From positions 1-40,490 of the forward strand of contig CAMTMX010000021.1 of NCBI GenBank assembly GCA_947073495.1: DNA of 40,490 bases. The letters are read 5' to 3'. The notes under the pieces are model-generated. The model ran no database searches, was not told the DNA's origin, and was given only the letters and a program-made list of their open reading frames with translations. The DNA comes from an uncultured Porphyromonadaceae bacterium (GTDB lineage Bacteria; Bacteroidota; Bacteroidia; Bacteroidales; Muribaculaceae). The first letter of the stretch is position 1. Each line of letters starts with the position of its first letter. Made by a program: the position numbers and the translations under genes. Of this stretch, positions 26,087 through 34,698 are shown in pieces.

Positions 26087-28825
26087 ATGAAAACATACGA
26101 TACTTTCAATCCCACGATACCTGATGCAGATGAAACAGTTGTTTGCGACACCTTGCCACCTGTGACAGAGGATATTGCACAATCACAACCAAAGCAAAAA
26201 GAACAGAAGGAAAAAGTTAAAAAGGTAAGAAAACCGACTGCTGTAAAAAACAAAAAGCCTCAGACTATATCTATCTTTTATAAAATCAAAAGCTGGGCGA
26301 CCTCGCAGACACTCCGTTGGCTTATCGGCCTTTTCCTCGGATTTTTTGCCGTTTATCTTGGTGTGGCTTTCTTGTCATATTTTTCTGACTGTATCAAAGA
26401 CCAGTCGGAAATCAACAATACGGCTATAGGTGCTTCCGGAGCTATTGCTAATGCTGCCGGGGAAGGGGGTGCCCGTTTATCCGAGTTCCTTATCAATGAG
26501 TGTTTCGGTTTGGGTTCGCTGGTGATTGTGCTTTGGCTTGGAGCTATGGCGCTGAAGTTGCTTGTGGGAAAACCTCGATTTAAGTCTGTCGATTTCACAA
26601 TTAAATCGCTTGTGGCGCTTGTCACGGTTTCTTTGATTATCGGACTGGTGACTATCGGATTGTTGTCGCCTGTGAATTGGGGTGGTTATCACGGTAGATA
26701 TGTCAACGAGTTTATCATTCATTTCTTTGGATGGACTGGAGCTGTCATTTTATGTATTTTCTTGATAGCATGTTTCTTTGTTATATGCCTTAGAGATTTT
26801 ATAAACTGGATAATATGTATTAAGAAAAAGCGTGACGAAAAACGTAGAATCGAGGCGGAGAAAAAAGCTTTGCGCCTCCAGAGGGAACGCGAAATAGAGG
26901 AGATGCGTAAATTCGAAGAGGTTTATGCTGCGCCTGATGAAAATCCTGGTTCGGAGGCGGGTGCGCAAGCTGATGATGACACGCATGTTGTTTTTGGGGA
27001 GGAGGAGACAGGATTATATAGTTCTCTCCCTGACTTTGAAGATATGGAATATTCGTTAGAAGAGGAGGAGGAATCCCCTGTGTCGGAATATGTGTTGCAG
27101 GATCGTGCTGACGAATCATCTGACGGACAATATTCAGGGCTATTGCCTGAAGATAATGCGGCGGTATCTGGCACGGAAACGGCAGATTATACCGACGCTG
27201 AAGTGCCTGAAAACAACTCTGCGATTGAGACGCCGGAGTCAGATGTCGATGATGAATCTGCATCTGATGACGACATGGTTATCAATGTCAATTCTATTTC
27301 CCAGGTAAATGCGGGCAGGCTTCCCGACAATGCCGGTCTGCCCGGTGCTCACCCTTATAAATTCCCTCCTTTTGAACTTTTGAGGGAAGGGGTTGCCAAA
27401 GTCAGCGTTGACGCCGAGGAGCAACTTGAGAATAAGGAAAAGATCAAAAAGACATTGCTCGATTTCGGTATCCCCATTATAAGTATTGAGGCGACCGTAG
27501 GCCCTACGGTCACTCTTTACGAGATCGTGCCTGATAAGGGTGTGAGGATTGCCAAGATCCGCAGCCTTGTCGATGATATTGCTTTGAGCCTTTCCGCAGA
27601 GGGCGTGCGTATCATAGCTCCCATCCCCGGAAAGGGAACGGTAGGTATTGAGGTCGCAAATAAGGATCCCCAGACGGTGTCCATGCGCACAGTTATCAAA
27701 TCCCGCACTTATCAGGAATCGAAATACAAATTGCCCATCGCTCTCGGCTCTACGATTTCTAACGAAGTCTATATCGCCGATCTCGCAAAAATGCCACACC
27801 TTCTTGTAGCCGGTGCAACAGGACAGGGTAAGTCTGTCGGACTTAATGCAATCATTGCTTCCTTGCTTTATCGGAAGACTCCCGATGAACTGAAATTTGT
27901 GATGATCGACCCGAAAATGGTAGAATTCAGTCTCTATGCTAAAATCGAGGCACACTATCTCGCAAAAATCCCCGGTGCTGAAGATGCGATAATCACTGAT
28001 ATGGATAAGGTGGTGGCTACACTCAGCTCGTTGTGCGTGGAAATGGACAACCGCTATCAGTTGCTTAAGGATGCCCATGCAAGAAACCTTATAGAATATA
28101 ATGATAAGATAAAGGCAAGGAAACTCAATCCGCTTGAAGGGCATAGGTTCCTTCCTTATATAGTAGTGGTGGTGGATGAGTTCAGCGACCTTATCATGAC
28201 GGCAGGAAAGGAAGTGGAGATTCCTATAGCGCGTCTTGCCCAGAAGGCGCGTGCCGTCGGCATGCATGTGATTATAGCCACTCAGAGACCTTCTACCAAT
28301 GTAATCACCGGTATCATCAAAGCCAACTTCCCGGCTCGAATAGCATTTAAGGTGAGCTCAGGCGTCGATAGTAAGACGATTCTTGACACTACGGGAGCGC
28401 AGCAGCTTATCGGACGAGGAGACATGCTGATAAGCAACAGTTCTCCGATGGTTCGTGTGCAATGTGCCTTCATTGACACTCCGGAAGTGGAGGAAATTTG
28501 CGATTATATCGAACGTCAGCCTTACGGACAGGGTGCCTATCAGTTGCCTGATCCTGTTGTGACAGGGAGTGACGGCAGCGATGGTGAGCTTGGTAATAAT
28601 TTCGGAGACAAGGACCCCCTGTTTGATGAGGTGGCGCGTCTGATTGTTTCTTCCAATACTGCCTCTACCTCCTCTTTGCAAAGAAGATATTCAATCGGCT
28701 ATAACAGGGCGGGAAAGATTATGGATCAGCTTGAGGCTGCCGGAATTGTCGGACCCGCTCACGGCGGCAAACCGCGTTCGGTGCTTGTTGATGCCATTAC
28801 TCTCGAATCGATATTAAACAGTTGA
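26087..28825 (+). CDS. ftsK: DNA translocase FtsK
   Basis: Septum-located DNA pump that clears chromosome dimers and ends during division. From the ATG at 26087 the product is 912 aa. A short N-terminal basic stretch precedes four membrane helices (about residues 75-245). A charged acidic linker (about 290-405) follows, then the RecA-like motor with Walker A GATGQGKS and Walker B IVVVVDEFSDLI, and a C-terminal winged-helix gamma domain (about 845-912, LQRRYSIGYNRAGKIMDQL) that reads orienting DNA sequences. An upstream in-frame ATG at 25970 would add 39 residues without family support. The downstream neighbours lolA-like and trxB match the usual Bacteroidales order. Confidence 0.95.
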   Translation: MKTYDTFNPTIPDADETVVCDTLPPVTEDIAQSQPKQKEQKEKVKKVRKPTAVKNKKPQTISIFYKIKSWATSQTLRWLIGLFLGFFAVYLGVAFLSYFSDCIKDQSEINNTAIGASGAIANAAGEGGARLSEFLINECFGLGSLVIVLWLGAMALKLLVGKPRFKSVDFTIKSLVALVTVSLIIGLVTIGLLSPVNWGGYHGRYVNEFIIHFFGWTGAVILCIFLIACFFVICLRDFINWIICIKKKRDEKRRIEAEKKALRLQREREIEEMRKFEEVYAAPDENPGSEAGAQADDDTHVVFGEEETGLYSSLPDFEDMEYSLEEEEESPVSEYVLQDRADESSDGQYSGLLPEDNAAVSGTETADYTDAEVPENNSAIETPESDVDDESASDDDMVINVNSISQVNAGRLPDNAGLPGAHPYKFPPFELLREGVAKVSVDAEEQLENKEKIKKTLLDFGIPIISIEATVGPTVTLYEIVPDKGVRIAKIRSLVDDIALSLSAEGVRIIAPIPGKGTVGIEVANKDPQTVSMRTVIKSRTYQESKYKLPIALGSTISNEVYIADLAKMPHLLVAGATGQGKSVGLNAIIASLLYRKTPDELKFVMIDPKMVEFSLYAKIEAHYLAKIPGAEDAIITDMDKVVATLSSLCVEMDNRYQLLKDAHARNLIEYNDKIKARKLNPLEGHRFLPYIVVVVDEFSDLIMTAGKEVEIPIARLAQKARAVGMHVIIATQRPSTNVITGIIKANFPARIAFKVSSGVDSKTILDTTGAQQLIGRGDMLISNSSPMVRVQCAFIDTPEVEEICDYIERQPYGQGAYQLPDPVVTGSDGSDGELGNNFGDKDPLFDEVARLIVSSNTASTSSLQRRYSIGYNRAGKIMDQLEAAGIVGPAHGGKPRSVLVDAITLESILNS

Positions 28826-28876
28826 ACGATTCGGATGTCAAAAGGTTATATTCATTAGTATAATTTGAAAGAATTT

Positions 28877-29509
28877 ATGAAGAAGTTGATAAGCATATCC
28901 GGATTGATTCTTTTGTTGACAATGTGTCTGTTTGGTTTCGGCTCGGCGTCTGCGGCGTCTCTCACTCCTGAACAGGTGGCTCAAAAGGCGGCGTCTGTTA
29001 TAAACACTTCAAAGGGATTGTCTGCTGAATTCTCAATGACGATGGGCGGAAAGACCACAAGGGGAAGTATTAAGAGTGCGGGCACTAAATTTGTGGTTAG
29101 TATGCCGGAGGTCTCTACCTGGTATAACGGCAAATCTTTGTATACATACAATCCGCGCACCTCAGAAACGACTCTGATCACCCCAACCGCGCAAGAGCTG
29201 GCTGAGTCTAACCCTTTGCTGTATATCAAGAGCGGTGGTGCCGGTTTTACTTATAAATTTTCCACTGTCAAAAGACAAGGGAAATATATTATCGACCTCC
29301 TTCCCAAGAATAATCGCACAGGAATTAGGAAAATGACTTTTACAGTCAATTCTTCTAATTTCCATGTCGAAAAAATAGCTGTAGATACGTCTGCCGGTTC
29401 TACAGTGGTGACTATCACATCATTTAAGACCGGATTGACGCTTCCTGCAAGTGATTTTGAATATCCTAAATCAAAATATCCTAAGGCGGAAATTGTCGAT
29501 CTTAGATAA
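28877..29509 (+). CDS. LolA-like outer-membrane lipoprotein carrier protein
   Basis: A periplasmic protein of 210 aa from the ATG at 28877, with a signal peptide (about 1-22, ending in ASA). It is followed by the LolA-like half-barrel pattern: INTSKGLSAEFSMTMGGK, GTKFVVSMPEVSTWYNGKSL, then WYNGKSLYTYNPRTSETTL, where the tyrosine-rich 'which version of the lipoprotein is loaded' strand is typical of the family. LolA carries lipoproteins from inner to outer membrane. Bacteroidales homologues next to ftsK are annotated this way, but direct evidence for the role is thin. It lies 51 bp after ftsK and probably shares its transcript. Confidence 0.78.
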   Translation: MKKLISISGLILLLTMCLFGFGSASAASLTPEQVAQKAASVINTSKGLSAEFSMTMGGKTTRGSIKSAGTKFVVSMPEVSTWYNGKSLYTYNPRTSETTLITPTAQELAESNPLLYIKSGGAGFTYKFSTVKRQGKYIIDLLPKNNRTGIRKMTFTVNSSNFHVEKIAVDTSAGSTVVTITSFKTGLTLPASDFEYPKSKYPKAEIVDLR

Positions 29510-29537
29510 GTATGGTGTATATTAGGAAAATATTTTG

Positions 29538-29545
29538 TAACTTTG
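29538..29545 (+). promoter_or_regulatory. Likely -7 element of trxB
   Basis: TAACTTTG at 29538-29545 is an exact -7 match, about 92 bp before the trxB start, implying a leader of roughly 85 nt. The -33 element is not clear. Confidence 0.45.
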
Positions 29546-29637
29546 TTTTATAATAATATAGTTTACTGTTAATGATGGTTTCAGTGAATTCTGAAACAAA
29601 ATAATCAAATATAAAAATCAAATATCTTAATTTATCT

Positions 29638-30585
29638 ATGTCAGAAGAAAAAACTCGAGTTTTGGTTATTGGATCCGGACCTGCCGGTTACACAGCCGCC
29701 CTTTACGCTTCTCGCGCTAACCTCCATCCTGTAGTTTACGAAGGAAACCAGCCCGGAGGGCAACTCACGCAGACAACCGAGATTGAGAACTTCCCGGGTT
29801 ATCCTGAAGGCGTTCAAGGTCAGGAGATGATGGAGCAGTTCCGTCAGCAGGCTTTAAGGTTCGGGGCGGAGATACGTCCCCGTGTCATAACCAAGGTCGA
29901 CTTCTCAAAACGCCCGTTCAGATGTGAAGATGAGAAAGGTGATGTGATCAATGCTGAAACCGTTATCATCTGCACCGGTGCTTCGGCTAAATATCTGGGT
30001 CTTGATGATGAAGAGAAATATCGCGGATTAGGCGTCAGTGCCTGCGCTACATGCGACGGATTTTTCTATAGAAAGAAGAACGTGGCTGTAGTGGGTGGTG
30101 GTGACACGGCATGCGAAGAGGCTCTTTATCTTTCTACTCTTGCGAAGAAAGTATATCTTATCGTTCGTCGTGGTGTGCTTCGTGCTTCAGACGTCATGCA
30201 AAAGCGCGTCAGGGAGAGAGAGAATATTGAAATTCTATTTCATTGCAACACTCTCGGACTTTTCGGAGAGGATGGAGTGGAAGGCGCTCATCTCGTGCGA
30301 CATGTCGGAACTCCTGAAGAGGAGAAATTCGATATTGAAATAGATGGATTCTTCCTCGGTATCGGTCATCGTCCCAACACTGAGATTTTCAAGGGTCAGA
30401 TTGATCTCGACGAAGAGGGGTACATCAAAGTGAAGGGTGCTACAACCCATACCAATGTTGAGGGTGTGTTCGCTGCAGGCGACTGCGCGGACCCACGCTA
30501 CCGTCAGGCTGTCGCTGCTGCCGGAACCGGTTGTCGCGCTGCTCTTGATGCCGAAAAGTTCCTTATGGAACATGATCAAATGTAA
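29638..30585 (+). CDS. trxB: Thioredoxin reductase
   Basis: A flavoprotein that passes electrons from NADPH to thioredoxin in the cytosol. An FAD-binding GSGPAGYTAALYASRA lies near residue 12, the redox-active Cys-Ala-Thr-Cys near residues 137-140 (SACATCDGFFY), NADPH-binding VVGGGDTACEEALYL just after, and the C-terminal FAD block GVFAAGDCADPRYRQAV. 315 aa is the normal low-molecular-weight type. It has its own likely promoter. Confidence 0.95.
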   Translation: MSEEKTRVLVIGSGPAGYTAALYASRANLHPVVYEGNQPGGQLTQTTEIENFPGYPEGVQGQEMMEQFRQQALRFGAEIRPRVITKVDFSKRPFRCEDEKGDVINAETVIICTGASAKYLGLDDEEKYRGLGVSACATCDGFFYRKKNVAVVGGGDTACEEALYLSTLAKKVYLIVRRGVLRASDVMQKRVRERENIEILFHCNTLGLFGEDGVEGAHLVRHVGTPEEEKFDIEIDGFFLGIGHRPNTEIFKGQIDLDEEGYIKVKGATTHTNVEGVFAAGDCADPRYRQAVAAAGTGCRAALDAEKFLMEHDQM

Positions 30586-30611
30586 ACTTTAAAACCCAAG
30601 AATTGTCTGAT

Positions 30612-30644
30612 CCGGAGTTTCATGCCTCTCGCATGAAGCTCCGG
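30612..30644 (+). terminator. Hairpin after trxB
   Basis: CCGGAG (30612-30617) and TTCATGC pair with GCATGAA and CTCCGG (30639-30644), forming a 14-bp stem with one wobble pair and a 5-nt loop. A short T run follows at about 30670. It is probably a terminator or mRNA-stabilising end between trxB and the deaminase gene. Confidence 0.55.
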
Positions 30645-30678
30645 TATAGACAGATTCTGATATCCCCACTTTTTTATA

Positions 30679-31113
30679 ATGGATAATACTGATAAAAGCC
30701 GTGTCCTTGATGAAAGATACCTTCGGATGGCAAGAATATGGAGCGAAAACTCATATTGCGTCCGCAGAAAGGTAGGCGCTATTCTTGTGAAAGACAAAAT
30801 GATAATATCCGACGGCTATAATGGCACTCCCTCTGGGTTCCCGAATGTCTGTGAAGACGAGACGGATCATACGTTTCCTTACGTGCTGCATGCTGAAGCT
30901 AATGCAATTACAAAAGTGGCGCGTAGCAACAACTCAAGTGAGGGAAGCACCCTTTATGTCACGGCGAGCCCGTGTATCGAGTGTGCCAAACTTATTATCC
31001 AGTCCGGCATAAAAAGGGTAGTGTTTTCTGAATTATACAGGATGTCGGATGGGATTGACCTCCTGCAGCGTGCCGGAATTGAAACTGTTTATATTCCAAC
31101 TGAGGATGAATAA
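30679..31113 (+). CDS. dCMP deaminase (ComEB-type)
   Basis: A zinc-dependent deaminase of deoxycytidylate to deoxyuridylate, feeding thymidylate synthesis. The zinc ligands are His71 with catalytic Glu73 (HAEANAI) and Cys99/Cys102 (SPCIECAK). The N-terminal segment RKVGAILVKDKMIISDGYNGTPSG is typical of dCMP rather than cytidine deaminases. 144 aa is normal. The last 8 bp overlap the S41 protease gene, so translation is coupled. Confidence 0.92.
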   Translation: MDNTDKSRVLDERYLRMARIWSENSYCVRRKVGAILVKDKMIISDGYNGTPSGFPNVCEDETDHTFPYVLHAEANAITKVARSNNSSEGSTLYVTASPCIECAKLIIQSGIKRVVFSELYRMSDGIDLLQRAGIETVYIPTEDE

Positions 31114-32746
31114 TAAGAGAAATATTGGTCTTGTGGCTTTGCCTCTGCTGGTGGCTCTGGGTGTCATCGGCGGTATTTTTATCGGTAATTATATCACTCG
31201 CCGCACTCTCTCGCAAGAGGAAGAGAAATTGCGGACTGTTCTCCGTCTTATCGAATCGGAATATGTCGATGTGGTAGACATCGACTCTCTGATTGAGGTG
31301 ACTATGCCTCAATTGATGAATTCTCTCGATCCTCATTCTGCATATATCCCGTCATCTGATCTCACCGCTGTCAACGACGACTTGAACGGTTCTTTCAGTG
31401 GAGTAGGGGTATCTTTCCAGATTGTCAACGACACGGTCAATGTTGTGGAAGTCATAGCCGGCGGACCGGCAGAAAAGGTCGGCATACTTGCGGGCGACCG
31501 TATAATCAAGGCTGACAGTATCGTCCTGACCGGTTCAGACGTAAGCCAGCAAGATGTTTTCAAAAATCTAAGGGGCGAGAAAGGCTCGAAAGTTGTTCTC
31601 GAGATCAAGCGTGCGTCATCCGCGCAGCCGCTGACGTTTGATGTCATTCGTGGTGACATCCCTGTAAATTCTGTAGATTGTGCATATATGATCGACGAAG
31701 AGGTCGGGTATCTGCGTGTCACGAAATTCGCCCGCAACACTTATATGGAATTTTTCAATGCCCTCAACGATCTTAAGGCGGAAGGTGCAAAGAAGTTTAT
31801 AATAGATTTGCGTGGAAATACCGGTGGATTCATGGATCAGGCTATATACATGGCGAATGAGTTCCTCCCGGCAGGCAAAATGATCGTCTACACCAAAGGG
31901 AGACGCGCTGAAAATGAAACCATGGCTATCAGCGACGGCAGAGGCAATTTCCGCGACGTGGAATTGACTGTCTTGACCAACGAAGGGTCTGCTTCGGCTT
32001 CTGAAATATTTGCCGGGGCTATTCAGGACAACGACCGCGGGCTTGTGATCGGAAGACGGTCTTTTGGAAAAGGTCTTGTGCAGAATCAGACCGAACTCCC
32101 CGACAGCTCGGCAATACGCCTCACTGTGGCGCGCTATTACACACCTTCCGGACGGTCTATCCAGAAGGAATACGTAAGGGGGGATCTCGGCAAGTATGAA
32201 CTTGACATTGTGGATCGCTACTCACATGGCGAATTTTATAACGTCGACAGTATCAAACTTGATAAAAACAAGATATTCACCACTTCAAACGGGCGTACTG
32301 TTTATGGCGGCGGTGGAATTATGCCGGATATTTTTGTTCCCGAAGACACCACGGGATATACTTCATACTATATAAATGTGATGAACAAGGGGCTTATCCA
32401 GAAGTTTGCGTTCTCTGTGGCAGACAAATATCGCGCCATGCTCGACGATGTCAAGAATCTCGAACGATTGCTGAAGATTTTACCCCGCGACAACACTTTG
32501 CTTGAAAATTTTGTCAGTTTCGCAGTGAAAAACGGTGTCCCTGCGCGTTGGTATTATATTAACAAATCACGCGAGCTTCTTCTCAACCAGATAAAGGCTA
32601 TGATAGCGCGCGATGTTCTCGGCTATCCGGCGTTTATAGAGATGCTCAACCGCAACGACTCTACGGTATTGAAGGCTCATGAAGCTTTGGTTTCAGGTAA
32701 GTCGCCGGTTGATATCAAGCCCGACGATAATGAAAAACTCAATTGA
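31106..32746 (+). CDS. Carboxy-terminal processing protease (S41 family)
   Basis: A membrane-anchored periplasmic serine protease of 546 aa. A single hydrophobic N-terminal helix (about 7-28) is followed by a helical segment with NSLDPHSAYIP, a PDZ domain (about 85-165, GVGVSFQIVNDTVNVVEVIAGGPAEKVG) and the S41 core. The nucleophile serine lies in NEGSASASEIFAGAI, with the catalytic lysine in RRSFGKGLVQ. The C-terminal 150 residues are a helical extension common in Bacteroidetes members. The ATG at 31106 inside the deaminase gene gives the proper membrane anchor. CtpA/Prc relatives process or degrade envelope proteins. Confidence 0.92.
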   Translation: MNNKRNIGLVALPLLVALGVIGGIFIGNYITRRTLSQEEEKLRTVLRLIESEYVDVVDIDSLIEVTMPQLMNSLDPHSAYIPSSDLTAVNDDLNGSFSGVGVSFQIVNDTVNVVEVIAGGPAEKVGILAGDRIIKADSIVLTGSDVSQQDVFKNLRGEKGSKVVLEIKRASSAQPLTFDVIRGDIPVNSVDCAYMIDEEVGYLRVTKFARNTYMEFFNALNDLKAEGAKKFIIDLRGNTGGFMDQAIYMANEFLPAGKMIVYTKGRRAENETMAISDGRGNFRDVELTVLTNEGSASASEIFAGAIQDNDRGLVIGRRSFGKGLVQNQTELPDSSAIRLTVARYYTPSGRSIQKEYVRGDLGKYELDIVDRYSHGEFYNVDSIKLDKNKIFTTSNGRTVYGGGGIMPDIFVPEDTTGYTSYYINVMNKGLIQKFAFSVADKYRAMLDDVKNLERLLKILPRDNTLLENFVSFAVKNGVPARWYYINKSRELLLNQIKAMIARDVLGYPAFIEMLNRNDSTVLKAHEALVSGKSPVDIKPDDNEKLN

Positions 32747-32747
32747 T

Positions 32748-33305
32748 ATGGATAAAAATGAAATCAGAAGGAAAGTAAAGGCTCTGAGAGTGATGCTTTC
32801 TGAATTGGAAAAAAAGAATGCTGCCGAGGAGGTGTTCTCCCGTCTTGAAAAGACGGCGGCTTTTCTTATGGCGGATAGAATTTTGATGTATCATTCGCTC
32901 CCCGATGAATTGAGCACACATGCCTTCCTCGGCAAGTGGGCTAATAAAAAACATTTTTATCTTCCACGTGTCAACGGGGTGAATCTGGAGATATTGCCAT
33001 ACGATGAATCACGCCTTGAACTCGGAAGCTTCCATATAGAAGAACCTACCGGCAACGACCTCGTGGATCCGTCGGAAATAGAACTGATTGTGGTGCCGGC
33101 TGTGGCTTATGATAGAAAAGGTAACCGCCTCGGCAGGGGGAAAGGATTCTACGACAGATTGCTTCAGACTACCCGTGCCACAAAAATCGGGGTAGGGTAT
33201 GAGTTCCAGCTTGTCGACGAGGTGCCTGTCGAGCCACACGATCAGGGCGTGGATATAGTGATAACTCAGAATGCTACAATAGTGATCAAAAATGGCTCTT
33301 TATAA
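32748..33305 (+). CDS. 5-formyltetrahydrofolate cyclo-ligase
   Basis: Converts 5-formyl-THF to 5,10-methenyl-THF with ATP in the cytosol, recycling an inhibitory folate. 185 aa from the ATG at 32748, directly after the S41 stop at 32746. Diagnostic segments are KNEIRRKVKALRVML, ILMYHSLPDELST, LIVVPAVAYDRKGNRLG and the ATP-binding GRGKGFYDRLL. An ATG at 32730 is in frame but would overlap the protease gene. The 3' end overlaps the next gene by 14 bp. Confidence 0.93.
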   Translation: MDKNEIRRKVKALRVMLSELEKKNAAEEVFSRLEKTAAFLMADRILMYHSLPDELSTHAFLGKWANKKHFYLPRVNGVNLEILPYDESRLELGSFHIEEPTGNDLVDPSEIELIVVPAVAYDRKGNRLGRGKGFYDRLLQTTRATKIGVGYEFQLVDEVPVEPHDQGVDIVITQNATIVIKNGSL

Positions 33306-33951
33306 TAGGGATTCAAAACTTTCTGAGGCTATTATGGCTCATCCAAGTCTGATTCCGGTTGTCAACAGACTCGGGATCAGACTTGGTGTGGGCGATGGGT
33401 CTATCGGGATGGTGTGTGCAGGTTGCAATATAGGCACAGATTTTTTTCTTTCTGTCATCAACACGTTTCTTGATGAAGATTATTTTCCATCGGATGCCAC
33501 CGGAACATTCTCCCTGGCAAAAACGGTAGATTATTTACAAAAAACAAACAATTATTATCTAAGAGTCCAGCTCCCCAACATCGACCGCCATTTTGGTTCG
33601 CTTATTGAAAGAAGCGGAAGTGACAACAATCTTCACCTTTTAAGGAAGTTTTATCAGGATATGCGTGGTCAGTTGACGGAATGTCTATCTTACGATGAAG
33701 ACATCCTATTCCCTGCATTGACAGGTGGATCTGTTGATTCTGTTGAGTTCAATTCCGGTTATTCTGAGGTGGAGGAAAAACTTCACGACCTGTTATTCTT
33801 TTTTGTAGAGCACCTTAAAGGGGAATACGACCTTAATCTTTGCACTGCGGTTGTCTCCGCTGTCTTCTCTCTGGCGAAAGATGTCTGTCAGAACAACCGC
33901 ATACGTAGCAGGATACTTCTTCCCCTCGTAGAAAAATTGAAGAGGATTTAA
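33292..33951 (+). CDS. Hemerythrin-like (RIC/DUF542-related) protein
   Basis: A 219-aa cytosolic helical protein. The N-terminal 75 residues resemble the DUF542 region of ScdA/YtfE proteins (MAHPSLIPVVNRLGIRLGVGD with a Cys-x2-Cys pair, VCAGCNIG). The rest resembles a hemerythrin-type four-helix bundle with spaced metal-ligand candidates: His in NIDRHFGSLIE, Glu in SYDEDILFPAL, and two His in KLHDLLFFFVEHL. RIC proteins repair iron-sulfur centres damaged by nitric oxide or oxidants, so a stress role is likely but inferred. It overlaps the folate gene by 14 bp and lies 11 bp before a LuxR-type regulator, a pairing I have seen in Bacteroidales. Confidence 0.7.
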   Translation: MALYNRDSKLSEAIMAHPSLIPVVNRLGIRLGVGDGSIGMVCAGCNIGTDFFLSVINTFLDEDYFPSDATGTFSLAKTVDYLQKTNNYYLRVQLPNIDRHFGSLIERSGSDNNLHLLRKFYQDMRGQLTECLSYDEDILFPALTGGSVDSVEFNSGYSEVEEKLHDLLFFFVEHLKGEYDLNLCTAVVSAVFSLAKDVCQNNRIRSRILLPLVEKLKRI

Positions 33952-33962
33952 AATAACTGCGC

Positions 33963-34508
33963 ATGAACGATAAAAGATGCATTTCCATAATCGGGCTGTC
34001 CTCATTGGAAGCATTGGGGATGCGCTATGCGCTGCGTGAATCCTGGAACGGCAGGATAGAGACTTTCTCTTCATTCGGGGAGTTTATCCCTTTTGCAGAA
34101 AAAATGGATGCCTTTATCGTTTCTTCCGATATTTACGCCTGCAACATCGATTTCTTCCTCCCGCGTAAGCAGAAGACTCTATTGGTTTCACGCGTTGCTG
34201 TCAACACTAATCATCCCTCAGGATATCATATAATTTCAAGCAATTGGGATCTTGCCGAAATAAAAGGTACACTTGAACGCTTGATTTCCAGGCTCGAAAA
34301 TTCCGAAGAGCCCAAGGGGGAATTGTCAGCGAGGGAAATTGAAGTGCTTCGCCTTATAGCGGCTGGAAAACTAAACAAGGAAATTGCCGATACGCTCTGT
34401 ATATCCGTCAACACTGTCATAACCCACAGAAAAAACCTCTCGTCAAAGCTTGGCATAAAGTCTGCCTCCGGGCTGTCGCTCTATGCCATGATGAACGGCA
34501 TAATCTGA
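33963..34508 (+). CDS. LuxR-type response-regulator-like transcription factor
   Basis: A 181-aa protein with a C-terminal LuxR/FixJ helix-turn-helix (about residues 119-178; LSAREIEVLRLIAAGKLNKE then ISVNTVITHRKNLSSKLG), which is unambiguous. The N-terminal half has the size and beta-alpha pattern of a receiver but lacks the acidic pair after strand 1 (CISIIGLSSLEALG) and a clear conserved lysine. The only phosphoacceptor candidate is Asp in VSSDIY. It is probably a degenerate receiver, perhaps not controlled by a kinase. Given its neighbour it may govern a redox or nitrosative response (inference). Confidence 0.82.
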   Translation: MNDKRCISIIGLSSLEALGMRYALRESWNGRIETFSSFGEFIPFAEKMDAFIVSSDIYACNIDFFLPRKQKTLLVSRVAVNTNHPSGYHIISSNWDLAEIKGTLERLISRLENSEEPKGELSAREIEVLRLIAAGKLNKEIADTLCISVNTVITHRKNLSSKLGIKSASGLSLYAMMNGII

Positions 34509-34550
34509 CCGATATCATCATTTGAGATAGGGGAGCCTTCACAAAGTGAC

Positions 34551-34637
34551 GGCTGCAAAAGCAGCCCAAGCAAGCAGCATTTGCCGCCAAATGAGACCAA
34601 GTCTTTTTTTGTTGTGTGTTCCGACCATAGGTCGGAA
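34551..34637 (+). terminator. Hairpin cluster between the LuxR gene and the M16 gene
   Basis: Three perfect short hairpins follow one another: GGCTGC-AAAA-GCAGCC (34551-34566), CATTTG-CCGC-CAAATG (about 34578-34593) with a run of seven T at 34604-34610, and TTCCGACC-ATA-GGTCGGAA (34619-34637). The middle one with its T run is the likely terminator. The last lies in the M16 leader. Confidence 0.5.
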
Positions 34638-34698
34638 TCCCCCCTCTCTTCAGAATAGGAAAACCAAAATTATAACTAACTAATAAAATCAATCATCT

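Noticed and set aside
27239..28267. Long minus-strand frame opposite ftsK
   Set aside because: Antisense to the FtsK motor domain; the open frame follows from codon bias of the real gene.
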